Assembly: GCA_028752905.1 (NCBI GenBank)
Contig: JAQNBH010000003.1
Span: 3,590,204 to 3,654,203, forward strand
Reading direction: 5' to 3'
Length of the DNA stretch: 64,000 bases
DNA from: Cladorhizidae sp. MBARI D1340-BT2
Taxonomy: Eukaryota; Porifera; Demospongiae; Poecilosclerida; Cladorhizidae
Position numbers and translations under genes: made by a program. Positions 22,657 to 33,098 of this stretch are shown here, piece after piece (the stretch's first letter is position 1; the number at the start of each line of letters is the position of its first letter). The notes under the pieces were generated by a model. That model had not been told where the DNA came from. It worked only from the letters and a program-made list of their open reading frames with translations, and searched no databases.

Positions 22657-23038
22657 GTAAGAGAAAAGCTCTGAGAAGGGAACATCACATGTAAAGACAG
22701 TGAACTCACAAGGAAGAGAGAAGGGAATCCGTGAGCAACCTAAACAACATTAGCACTGGCTGAAACAAAACAGCCATGCCAGGAATGAGGCATAATACTA
22801 GAGCTAATTAGTGCCTCTGAGCAGCAGCGCAGCAGCAGCGGACATTGAGAAAGGAAGAGACAAAGGGAACATGTAAGGAAAGAGCAGGAAGAGTTTAGCA
22901 GTAATAAGCTGGTGAGGAAGGTGAGGTGCCAGCAGAGAGCATATACACCCATATACACTGCAGAAACCACAATAGGCAACTGGCTAATGCCAGCTGTTTT
23001 TTTCTTTTTTCTCGCCATCTTACTGAAGCAATTATGGC
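22657..23038. other. Diverged copy of the 60-62 kb repeat block
   Basis: AGAGCAGGAAGAGTTTAGCAG and CAGAGAGCATATACACCC with CTGCAGAAAC match, with decay, GAGAGCAGGAAAGCTGAGCA and GAGAGAGCATGTATAAAAATTGCAGAAAC near 62.2-62.35 kb. A 100-codon hydrophobic minus frame here is probably non-coding. Confidence 0.5.
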
Positions 23039-23964
23039 TCACCTAATGCTAAGAGCACCTAATGCTAAGGGCACCTAATGCTAAGAGCACCTAATGCTAA
23101 GGGCACCTAATGCTAAGAGCACCTAATGCTAAGAGCACCTAATGCTAAGAGCACCTAATGCTAAGGGCACCTAATGCTAAGGGCACCTAATGCTAAGGGC
23201 ACCTAATGCTAAGGGCACCTAATGCTAAGGGCACCTAATGCTAAGGGCACCTAATGCTAAGGGCACCTAATGCTAAGGGCACCTAATGCTAAGAGCACTA
23301 ATGCTAAGGGCACCTAATGCTAAGTGCACCTAATGCTAAGGGCACCTAATGCTAAGGGCACCTAATGCTAAGAGCACCTAATGCTAAGTGCACTAATGCT
23401 AAGAGCACTAATGCTAAGAGCACCTAATGCTAAGTGCACCTAATGCTAAGAGCACCTAATGCTAAAAGCACCTAATGCTAAGGGCACCTAATACTAAGAG
23501 CACCTAATGCTAAGAGCACCTAATGCTAAGGGCACCTAATGCTAAGAGCTAAGTGCACCTAATGCTAAGGGCACCTAATGCTAAGAGCACCTAATGCTAA
23601 GGGCACCTAATGCTAAGAGCACCTAATGCTAAGAGCACCTAATGCTAAGTGCACCTAATGCTAAGGGCACCTAATGCTAAGGGCACCTAATGCTAAGAGC
23701 ACCTAATGCTAAGTGCACTAATGCTAAGAGCACTAATGCTAAGAGCACCTAATGCTAAGTGCACCTAATGCTAAGAGCACCTAATGCTAAAAGCACCTAA
23801 TGCTAAGGGCACCTAATACTAAGAGCACCTAATGCTAAGAGCACCTAATGCTAAGGGCACCTAATGCTAAGAGCTAAGTGCACCTAATGCTAAGGGCACC
23901 TAATGCTAAGAGCACCTAATGCTAAGGGCACCTAATGCTAAGAGCACCTAATGCTAAGAGCACC
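23039..23964. repeat. Minisatellite L, 16-bp unit with 325-bp duplication
   Basis: Unit CACCTAATGCTAAGGG with last three bases GGG/GAG/GTG/AAG. Three rare landmarks, CTAAAAGCAC (23462/23787), ATACTAAGAG (23491/23816) and AGAGCTAAGTG (23545/23870), are each exactly 325 bp apart, so the distal half is a tandem copy of the preceding 325 bp. Confidence 0.95.
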
Positions 23965-24594
23965 CAAGTCAGTATATTTCATTATCTCTTCTGTCCCATA
24001 CATTGAAGACCAAACTACTCCAGGAGTAGGGACCTTGGACGATCTTTTTAACATGACAACAAGTCGGTATTGGAAATCATGTTTGCAATAGGCATAGGCA
24101 TTCATTGCTGACATAACATACTCTGTTCAAGGCCTGATAAGTTGGTTCTTCCTTGGATCTCAGAGGAAAGGATGGTTCATGCATACTAAGCCATTTTGAC
24201 TTGAGGCCTTGAGGCTGGATTCTAACCTAGTCTTTAGCTTATCTGGCTGCATGCATCTGATAGATAACCAGGTTTGCTAAGCCTACCTGATTAAAATCCA
24301 AGATTAATTAAAGATTAAATTGAAAATGCCTATACAACACACACACAACATTTTCACTGTGTATTTAATCAAGCTTTACCTGCATTTTTCAGGAGATATT
24401 AGGAGCTGCAAGAAGGAACAATTATACATGATTAATTTATTTACAGATTAACACTAACTCAGCTCTCTCACTAACCCTTTCTTCCCAGCCCGTCTCCTCT
24501 CTCTTGCTCTCCCTCCCTCCCTTTCTCTCCCTCCTTACAGAGTCATATTTATGCTAACATCTTCTCATAACTATGCATGTAGATGTGTGTATTG
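23965..24594. other. Unassigned single-copy-looking DNA
   Basis: No gene supported. CT-rich tract at 24495-24537. Confidence 0.5.
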
Positions 24595-24845
24595 CTAGAT
24601 GTGCTGAAGAAACTAAAACTCGCATTCGCAAACTCCTACAGACTCAAATAATAATGATTGCTTACTTTCAAATGTTTCTTTGCTGATTCTGTGAGTGAAG
24701 TTTGAAGTCTTCTATCTCTGATCCTGGAGTAAAGGACTCCATGGGAGCTCTCGCTGGCTTTTATCGGTATCCAGCTTTCGGTAATCTCCCTTGTTTTTTT
24801 CAATGACGTAAATGAATATTGCACAAGCCAGGGAGGGCCCTTCAT
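24595..24845 (-). CDS. Candidate two-exon small gene, 62 codons
   Basis: Minus strand: ATG at 24843-24845 opens exactly 60 codons ending AAA|GTAAGC (donor at 24665). After a 62-nt intron with a pyrimidine-rich end (TTTTAGTTTCTTCAG), two codons and TAG follow (24595-24603), in phase 0. The peptide is basic and polar, with PPWLVQYSF near the N-terminus, ESWIPIKASESS in the middle and SLTESAKKHLK at the exon end. No family recognised. A very short terminal exon is unusual, but the same geometry appears in the candidate at 42271-42518. An alternative downstream acceptor is possible. Confidence 0.35.
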
Positions 24846-25233
24846 TTGTACTTTGTACCTTTTCAGCACATTGCAAAATTATATATATATTTTTAATTAA
24901 GTCTGACGTAGCTCTGTTTTTCTGGGAGGGGGGGGGGGGGGTTTCTGCTTCATTTGTACTTTGTACCCTTACCCCTGGTTCTAGCTAGCATTTCTCTTGC
25001 CGCATGCTGCCTGGCTCTGTTGGCTGACTAGCACCTATAGCAGCAAGCCTAGCTTTCTTGCCATGTTCTGCCATATATATTTGTCACTGCTACCTAATCT
25101 GATGGGGCAGGTTCTAGCACTATGATTGGTTAGCCTTGCCAGTTACTTAATCCCCAATGAAGGCTAAAGCATCTAACATCTGGAAAATGTCTCTGAGCAG
25201 CAAATTTAAATTGAAAGTTAGTATGTTGTATGG

Positions 25234-25409
25234 ATTACTAGTCTGTACATTACTAGCTGTAGATTACTGGCCTGTACATCACTAGCTGTAGATTACTGGC
25301 CTGTATATTAATAGCCTGTACATTACTAGCGCTGTATATTAATAGCCTGTACATTATTAGCCTGTACATTACTAGCCTATAGATTACTAGCCTGTAGATT
25401 ACTAGCCTG
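25234..25409. repeat. 16-bp repeat ATTACTAGCCTGTAGA, ~11 copies
   Basis: Irregular array with TACATT/TAGATT and CTAGCTG/CTAGCCTG variants. Confidence 0.85.
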
Positions 25410-26967
25410 CCCTGAGAAGTGAATTAGGCAGCAGGTCCTCTCCACTCCCCCTCTCTCTGATATAACCCCCTCTCATAATTTTATGCGAGGAAGAAGGAGG
25501 AAATCTCCTATGAGTTGAAGTTGGTCCAAGTTCTCCTCTGCAGGTAGACAGATTATCACCCAATTAGGAGCTCTTCTTAATTGCATGATAAATTTGCTAC
25601 ATTAATTATTACCATGCAATTAGGTCTGGCATTTTCCTACCTGGACATAAATCTGCATTCTTGGTGAACTTCTTGATTGAAGCAATGTCTGACATTTCTA
25701 GCTTGGCTTGGCTGTCTTCTGTTTTAGCAAGCATGACCCAGGGCATGCTATAGCTAATTAGCAGCAATTAATGCCAACTGTGATATAGTATCCAAGTGGG
25801 TATCTACCAGGTACCTAACTCTGACCTGCTCTTGAGTCCTTTCCCTATACTCAAAACTCCACTACTGAGCTGACTGGTGGCACTCTGCTGTGTGTACACT
25901 GTGCCCTAGTGTGCATGAGTGTGATAGGTGAGTGATGAAGTCCAGTGTTTGTATTGCTTGGCATGCTTTCTGGTCTGCAGGTGAGAGTACAGGTCACTAT
26001 CACTCCCTCCCTCAGGGATGCTAGGCCATTCCTCTGGCATTAGGCACCTTCATGGTAATTAATTAAGGGGGCTCATGTATAGCTCACTTATGACCCCAGA
26101 TAGGTAGTGTGTTTGTGTGTTAATTGGTTGTGGATAACAAGGTGTGCATTATTTCAATCAAAAGCATAAATTCTTAATTAGCAAAATTCTTAATTAGCAG
26201 CTTGGGATTAATTAACACTGCAACCCTACTTGTACACCAGCTGTAACAAACCAATCAACAGGCCATTGCTAAGTAGGTGTATAATTGTTCTAAAAGGCAA
26301 ATCCAGTCCTTTCCGACTGTGTGATAGTGTTAATTAATTAATTATTTCTTAATTGGTTATGGACAAAAAGGCGTGTATGAGCGAGGTGAATTTGATATTA
26401 CCCTGGAATCAGCACTCCTTTCCACTGTTAGTGGTTGGTTTTAGTTTTCCATTTAGTGCACACCGCTCACTAGTGTTGTGAGAAGTATTAGAGTGTGGTC
26501 ATGTGATGGTCATGTGAGCAGCACTTTGTGGTATAGTCACACTGACATACATACCTGCACGTATGCAGTGAAATGACTGAAGCGACATTGATGTTCAGTC
26601 AACGCCAAATGCATCAACAAACTGGGTGAGGTCATGCAAAGAATGTCTTTCCTTTGGCTATCTACTTTACACCGACTATAATTTAAATGCATGATCAATA
26701 ATGAATTGATTGAAGTGTTAATAAGTTAAAAGTACATGTCATTTCCATAGTGTATAGTCGGAGACTGAATGCATTATCAATAGTGAATTGAAGTGTACTA
26801 AGTTAAAAATGGTCGTATTTATTATTTCCATAGCTGTGTATACAGTCAGTGGTTAGTATAGATGGCTGGGCAGTTTGCATCCAGGAGTTATGAGGAACTT
26901 GCTCCAAGTTGGTTTCAAACCTCTTACAGTATTGAAACTGGTTTGGAGCAGGTTCTGGTGTGGATAG

Positions 26968-27072
26968 AGCTCTGTTCTCCTCCTCAAGGAATCTTCGTTC
27001 CTTCACCTTGCGAGGAACAGAGCTCTGTTCTGCTCCTCAAGGAATCTTTGTTCCTTCTCCTTGCGAGGAACC
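26968..27072. repeat. ~52-bp direct duplication
   Basis: AGAGCTCTGTTCTCCTCCTC then AAGGAATCTTCGTTCCTTC and TTGCGAGGAAC occur twice in tandem. Each copy contains the inverted pair AAGGAA...TTCCTT, so each can form a hairpin. Confidence 0.85.
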
Positions 27073-27389
27073 TCATGTGTTCTTAGAGGCTCCACACCTG
27101 CAACATTTGGTCGGGAGGCTAACATAGTTGCTGTTCTCATGGCACCTCGGGAGCTAATCTCCATTTGACTTGAATTGAGTCTCTGTTAGTGCATGTAATT
27201 CATAGAGAAGTACGGTTTACTCGAGCCTATCTACTGGTACTGCGTAGAGCTCGCTCTCCAATAACTCGTGGACAGTTTAATATTGTGTGAAGTAGTGCAC
27301 ACACTGGATCAGACCACGCCTGTAATTGTATTGTATGCTCATCAGTGAAGCTCCACCCAATATTATGAACGTAAACAGTGAAGGGGGGA

Positions 27390-27497
27390 GGGGGGATATC
27401 TGACGGGCTACTAGGGGGATATCTGACGAGCTTACCAGGGGGATATCCGACGAGCTGCCAGGGGATATCTGATGGGGGTTGGGGGGGATATCTGACA
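27390..27497. repeat. ~25-30 bp repeat GGGGGATATCTGACGAGC, ~5 copies
   Basis: Copies vary in length at the G run; the GATATC palindrome is kept in four of five (one reads GATATCC). Confidence 0.85.
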
Positions 27498-27504
27498 AAC
27501 TGCC

Positions 27505-27690
27505 AATGAAGTAATCATCAAGTGCATCAAGAGTTCTGGCATTTTTGTGAAGATGGATGGCTCAGAAGATGACCACGCCCACAGCAAGTCCGTGCAGGTG
27601 GCAGCCAGTGCAACTGCAACCATGACCGGGGAGACGGCCAATCTGCGCAATAAAGACATGAAATGCTGGTGTGGAAAGAGGAGTAGACAC
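27505..27690 (+). pseudogene. pogo/Tigger transposase C-terminal fragment
   Basis: The plus frame from 27505 reads a stretch resembling the region after the catalytic triad of pogo/Tigger (DDE_1) transposases: IIKCIKSSGIFVKMDGSEDD, where family members typically show a K-x-F-x-K-x-G-I followed by DG-(S/T)-EDD. It then gives SVQVAASATATMTGETANLR and runs directly into the 31-bp array at 27.7 kb. The upstream side is bounded by the GATATC repeat. No catalytic Asp, start or stop of its own is present. Orientation is opposite to the Tigger-like element at 28.7-30.1 kb, so this is a separate remnant. Residues flanking DGSEDD are the main evidence. Confidence 0.5.
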
Positions 27691-27696
27691 GTGACA

Positions 27697-28432
27697 CATG
27701 CATGCATGCACATGACAGACACATGCACAGAGACAGACGCATGCATCACACATATACAAAGACAGACGCATGCACACATTCACAGAGACATACACATGCG
27801 TCATACATATACAGAGACAGACGCATGCATCATACACATACACAGAGACAGACGCATGCATCATAAACATACATAGACAGACGCATGCATCATACACATA
27901 TACAGAGACAGACACATGCATCATAAACATGTACATAGACAGACGCATGCATCATACACATATACAGAGACAGACACATGCATCATAAACATGTACATAG
28001 ACAGACGCATGCATCATACACGGAGACAGACGCATGCATCATAAACATATACATAGACAGACGCATGCATCATAAACATATACATAGACAGACGCATGCA
28101 TCATAAACATATACATAGACAGATGCATGCATCATACACATATACAGAGACAGACGCATGCACACATACACAGACAGACGCATGCATCACACGTATACAG
28201 AGACAGACGCATGCATCATAAACATACAGAGAAAGATACAGAGACAGACGCATGCATCATACACATATACAGAGACAGACGCATACATCATACACATATA
28301 CAGAGACAGACGCATGCATCATACATGCAGAGACAGACACATGCACACATTCACAGAGACAGACGCATGCATCATACACATACAGAGAAAGACGCATACA
28401 TTATACATATACACAGAGACAGACGCACACAC
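27697..28432. repeat. Minisatellite, ~31-bp unit, ~24 copies
   Basis: Unit CAGAGACAGACGCATGCATC + ATACACATATA. Nearly every unit contains ATGCAT or GCATGC palindromes. Spacing is irregular (24-33 bp). His/Thr-rich frames are artefacts. Confidence 0.92.
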
Positions 28433-28670
28433 TAGCTAGCTATCGCCTTACCATGACCCGGTGTGGTGTCTATTAAACACTTGTCTGTAAGTTGTGCTAG
28501 AATTATATAGTGTGCCTCGAATTAGACGCATACATGTTCATCTAGGCAGGGCACACAATTAATAGCACACATGCAATCCAGTCGCAGATTCCTGGTGACT
28601 TGAATAATACCTGAAGCTTGCGGAATCTATGGAGCTATAAAGTGGTAACTACAAGTTTTTAAACACTTAA

Positions 28671-30073
28671 CAGTGGTTCCTCCCTATTAACCCACCCAGG
28701 GAGCACTTCCAACTGGTCTTATTAGAGAGGTGGTCTTACTTGGGAATATCGCTCTCGGGCATGGCAGGGGTCTCACAAAGCATTGCTCAATGTATTTTAT
28801 TGTGTAGTGTACACGCATTCATAATATTAAACCAACTGCAAGCTCCCCAGACAAGATACTGTATTCTCATTTGGAATTATGGGTGTATCTTGAGAAAGAC
28901 ATCGGTGATCATTGTTGTACACATGTACATGTATGTAATGGACATTAGATTCATGCAGTGTCCTTAGGACACAGAAAGTCTGAGATGCTGGACTGAACAG
29001 TCCGCTCCATCCTGTTCTGGATGACCATCTGCTTGATAGAATCAGCACATGCCACAAGCTTGGAAATGCCTCGATGAGTGGCAAAGTCACGCAGCTTGCA
29101 CACCATCTCAAACACCTCTGACACAGTCACAGGAGTGGGCATGGGGCCATCCTCCTCATCATCTGACTCAGGCTCCTCAGGGGAGGAGTCAGCAGGAGTG
29201 GAAGGGCATGGTCGAGGGCAGGGTCATAGTGGTCCTCACTGGTGTGCACCTCGCTGTCGACCCTCCAGTGCCACACCCTCCGGCAGCTGCGCATTGATTA
29301 CTGTATCCTCAGCAGAGATGGTGAGCTCCTCGACCTCAGCAGCAGGGGCAGTGGTGGTTGTGAAGCCACACTTCTTAAAGCACTTCTTGATGGTGGACAC
29401 GTGCAGGCCTTCTTGAGCCAGCGGATCGTCATTAGAACATCCACCTTCTTGACAAGCGAGCTCATTTTCTCAGTGCAACCAATATCAGCATTCACAGTGT
29501 CGTCCATGAGCCGGAGAATGTAGCGGATCATCTGCTTCCGGTAGACCAGCTTCATGGCCTGGATGATGCCAGCATCCATAGGCTGAAGCTTGGAGGTGAT
29601 GTTGGCGGGCAGGAAGACCAGCTTGAGGTTTCTGAGGTTGATATCTGAGTGCGCTGAGAAGTTGTCAATGAAGATGATGATCTTCTGACCCTCGGCAAGT
29701 ATCTTATTGTTGGTGCGCTTGAGCCACTGCCCACATGAAACGTTCGTCCACGCCTTGGCCTATGCCTCATATTCGATGCCGATGTCCCTCTTTGGATCAA
29801 TGCAGATGTAAATATGTACCAGTTTCTGATCTTTCACAGTTGGGCAAAGGTATCCTTCAATGGAAGGTAGATCTTCAAACAAAAAATAAAATTCACTGTA
29901 TTCTTGGGTGCTTGGTCTTATTTGGGAGGATATTGACCCAGCCAAGTGGTCTTATAAGAGAGGTGGACTTATCTTACTTGGGAGGAGGAAGCCAGCCAAC
30001 TGGAAGCAAGCAAAAGTGGTCTTATAATGGAGGTGGTCTTACTTGGGAGGGTCTTAATACGGAGGGACCACTG
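28671..30073. mobile_element. Degenerate pogo/Tigger-like element with TIRs
   Basis: The left end CAGTGGTTCCTCCCTATTAA and the right end, read in reverse, CAGTGGTCCCTCCGTATTAA are terminal inverted repeats matching at 17 of 20 positions. Both ends carry subterminal copies of TGGTCTTATAAGAGAGGTGG / CTTACTTGGGAGG. Starting CAGTGG and a TA after the right end fit the TA-inserting pogo/Tigger group; the left flank reads AA, so the duplication is decayed or ambiguous. At 1.4 kb the element is shorter than a full Tigger and encodes only the distal half of a transposase on its minus strand. Confidence 0.85.
28951..29945 (-). pseudogene. pogo/Tigger transposase, 3' half, disrupted
   Basis: Read on the minus strand, 29430-29760 gives a good pogo-type catalytic segment: QWLKRTNNKILAEGQKIIIF-IDN, then LPANITSKLQPMDAGII followed by a basic YRKQMIRYILRLMD helix and a RWLKKA end. 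The Asp in IDN (codon about 29664-29666) and the Asp in QPMD (29574-29576) are 30 residues apart, as in DDxD transposases. A frameshift near 29415 follows WLKKA; the next frame continues HVSTIKKCFKKCGF, the usual CF-x-K-x-GF motif. A third frame (28951-29142) ends QSSISDFLCPKD, like the C-termini of this family. Upstream, TAG at 29760-29762 interrupts the frame after IGIEYEA. The first catalytic Asp and the helix-turn-helix half are missing. Non-functional. Confidence 0.85.
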
Positions 30074-30100
30074 TACTACTTGATGGTTTTGTCCCCCCCC

Positions 30101-30667
30101 TTCCTGTTCACAATATGATAAAAGTTAACCCCATTGCATGTGTTCCAATCTTCTGATCCTTTGCGCTGATATTAAGAACCGGTAACGCAACGGACTACGG
30201 ATCTAATGGATGGGAACGGATATGAAACTCATTGGTAGGATTTGATTCAGCTTTTGTGTCCAATTCGTTGCATCGGACCAATCAGAATCCTAGAACATAT
30301 CATGTGTTGAACTTTACTCTCTTTCCATGATGTCTCTAGAATTATTGAAGCGGTGAGGAGCTTTCTCAACCTCTGGCTGGTCTCAGCTGGAAGCTGTAAA
30401 GATCTTGAGGCTTGGGAAAATGCCTGGAAGGAAGTGCTAGCTATTACCAGCTATAAAAACATTTCAGCCAATAATTTCACTTTCCACACTTTCTCCTGCT
30501 AACCAAATCCAACTCTTCCTCACTGCTAGTAGTCCGTTTATTGGTCAAAGTTCAAATGCGGCAGACTCAACGGATTTGAACCATGCAACGGAACGGATTA
30601 CACAACGCATGCAGCAGAAATGGATTCAACGGAATGGATTCCTATCCATCATATTGTGAACCTGCCT
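30101..30667. mobile_element. MITE-like element with TTCACAAT inverted ends
   Basis: CTGTTCACAATATGAT (30105-30120) is mirrored by ATCATATTGTGAAC at 30648-30661. Internal CAACGGA / AACGGAT motifs occur near both ends in opposite orientation. No open frame. The ends resemble those of the element at 38589-39035. The right end abuts array M directly. Target-site duplication not certain. Confidence 0.65.
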
Positions 30668-32852
30668 TTACTTTGCATGTGAGTGTTATAATTAGCACTT
30701 GGCCTTATAATTAGCACTTGGCCTTACTGTGTGTTATAATTAGCACTTGGCCTTACTTTTCCAAGTGTGTTATAATTAGTACTTGGCCTTACTTTTCCAA
30801 GTGTGTTATAATTAGCACTTGGCCTTACTTGGCATGTGAGTGTTATAATTAGCACTTGGCCTTACTTGGCATGTGAGTGTTATAATTAGCACTTGGCCTT
30901 ACTTGGCATGTGAGTGTTATAATTAGCACTTAGCCTTACTTGGCATGTGAGTGTTATAATTAGCACTTGGCCTTACTTGGCATGTGAGTGTTATAATTAG
31001 CACTTGGCCTTACTTGGCATGTGAGTGTTATAATTAGCAATTGGCCTTACTTGGCAGTGAGTGTTATAATTAGCGCTTGGCCTTACTTGGCAGTGAGTGT
31101 TATAATTAGTACTTGGCCTTACTTGGCAGTGAGTGTTATAATTACAGTTCGAGTGTTATAATTAGCACTTGGCCTTACTTGGCATGTGAGTGTTATAATT
31201 AGCACTTGGCCTTACTTGGCATGTGAGTGTTATAATTAGCACTTGGCCTTACTTGGCAGTGAGTGTTATAATTATAATTAGCACTTGGCCTTACTTGGCA
31301 TGTGAGTGTTATAATTAGCACTTGGCCTTACTTGGCAGTGAGTGTTATAATTAGCACTTGGCCTTACTTGGCAGTGAGTGTTATAATTAGCACTTGGTAC
31401 GTGAGTGTTATAATTAGCACTTGGCCTTACTTGGCAGTGGGTGTTATAATTAGCACTTGGCCTTACTTGGCAGTGAGTGTTATAATTAGCACTTGGCCTT
31501 ACTTTGCACGTGAGTGTTATAATTAGCACTTGGCCTTACTTGGCAGTGTTATAATTAGCACTTGGCCTTACTTGGCAGTGAGTGTTATAATTAGCACTTG
31601 GTACGTGAGTGTTATAATTAGCACTTGGCCTTACTTGGCAGTGAGTGTTATAATTAGCACTTGGCCTTACTTGGCATGTGAGTGTTATAATTTAGCACTT
31701 GGCCTTACTTGGCAGTGAGTGTTATAATTACAGTTCGAGTGTTATAATTAGCACTTGACCTTACTTGGCATGTGAGTGTTATAATTAGCACTTGGCCTTA
31801 CTTGGCAGTGAGTGTTATAATTAGCACTTGGCCTTACTTGGCAGTGAGTGTTATAATTAGTACTTGGCCTTACTTGGCAGTGAGTGTTATAATTACAGTT
31901 CGAGTGTTATAATTAGCACTTGGCCTTACTTGGCATGTGAGTGTTATAATTAGCACTTGGCCTTACTTGGCATGTGAGTGTTATAATTAGCACTTGGCCT
32001 TACTTGGCAGTGAGTGTTATAATTAGCACTTGGCCTTACTTTGCACATGAGTGTTATAATTAGCACTTGGCCTTACTTGGCAGTGAGTGTTATAATTAGC
32101 ACTTGGCCTTACTTGGCAGTGAGTGTTATAATTAGCACTTGGTACGTGAGTGTTATAATTAGCACTTGGCCTTACTTGGCATGTGAGTGTTATAATTAGC
32201 ACTTGGCCTTACTTGGCACGTGAGTGTTATAATTATCACTTGGCCTTACTTGGCAGTGAGTGTTATAATTAGCACTTGGCCTTACTTGGCAGTGAGTGTT
32301 ATAATTGGCACTTGGCAGTGTGTGTTATAATTACAGTTCGAGTGTTATAATTAGCACTTGGCCTTACTTGGCATGTGAGTGTTATAATTAGCACTTGGCC
32401 TTACTTGGCAGTGAGTGTTATAATTAGCACTTGGCCTTACTTGGCAGTGAGTGTTATAATTAGCACATGGCCTTACTTGGCAGTGAGGTATAATTAACAC
32501 TTGGCCTTACTTGGCATGTGAGTGTTATAATTAGCACTTGGCCTTACTTGGCAGTGAGTGTTATAATTAGCACTTGGCCTTACTTTGCACATAAGTGTGT
32601 TATAATTAGCACTAGGCCTTACTTTGCACACGAGTGTTATAATTAGCACTAGGCCTTACTTTGCACACGAGTGTTATAATTAGCACTAGGCCTTACTTTG
32701 CACATGAATGTGTTATAATTAGCACTTGGCCTTACTTTGCATGTGAGTGTTATAATTAGCACTTGGCCTTACTTTGCACGGGAGTGTTATAATTAGCCTT
32801 ACTTTGCACTTGAGTGTGTTATAATTAGCACTTGGCCTTACTTGGCATGTGA
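30665..32852. repeat. Minisatellite M, 36/37-bp unit, ~60 copies
   Basis: Core GTTATAATTAGCACTTGGCC + TTACTTGGCA(T)GTGAGT. A deletion unit (TTATAATTACAGTTCGAG) recurs at about 31137, 31722, 31889 and 32328, and a GCACTTGGTACGTGAG unit at about 31390, 31590 and 32130, marking higher-order blocks. Distal units (32590-32800) change to TTTGCACACGAG. The inverted flanks of the MITE at 30.1-30.67 kb end inside the first unit. Confidence 0.95.
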
Positions 32853-33098
32853 TAGTGCTACACACAGGTGTGTATATATTGCAAGTGTGTCAGTTTCACT
32901 GCTTCAAGCTTTGCAAAATGTAGCCAGCCACCAGCAGCTGCACTAGGCCAGCTCTCTCTGTGCTAGCATGCTACCAAGCTCTTGTTTATTGTGTTGTTGT
33001 TGTTGTTATTGCCCTAAAAGCTCCGTTTATGTGTCATGGGAAATATAAATCTCGTTCATTGGTGGCTCATGAATAGGATCTTTGTTTTGCTGAACCAG

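Larger units (their letters stand above)
24846..27389. other. AT-rich region with decayed repeats, no confident gene
   Basis: G14 at 24928-24941. 25150-25185 carries a GATGAAGGCTAAAGCATCTA-like core of the foldback family (as CAATGAAGGCTAAAGC). 26120-26400 has two diverged copies of TTAATTGGTTGTGGA...AAGG(T/C)GTG. 26660-26860 contains two diverged ~110-bp copies around AATTGAAGTG and ATTTCCATAG. Many TTAATTAA strings. No splice-supported frame seen. Confidence 0.5.

Noticed and set aside
22740..23042. 100-codon hydrophobic minus-strand protein
   Set aside because: Composition reflects a purine-rich plus strand; overlaps a decayed copy of the 60-62 kb repeat block.
27697..28439. Histidine-rich metal-binding protein (MHHTHIQRQTHAS repeats)
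   Set aside because: Low-complexity reading of the 31-bp array.
31134..31160. tRNA B-box (GTTCGAG in array M)
   Set aside because: The string belongs to a repeat unit; no cloverleaf or A-box nearby.
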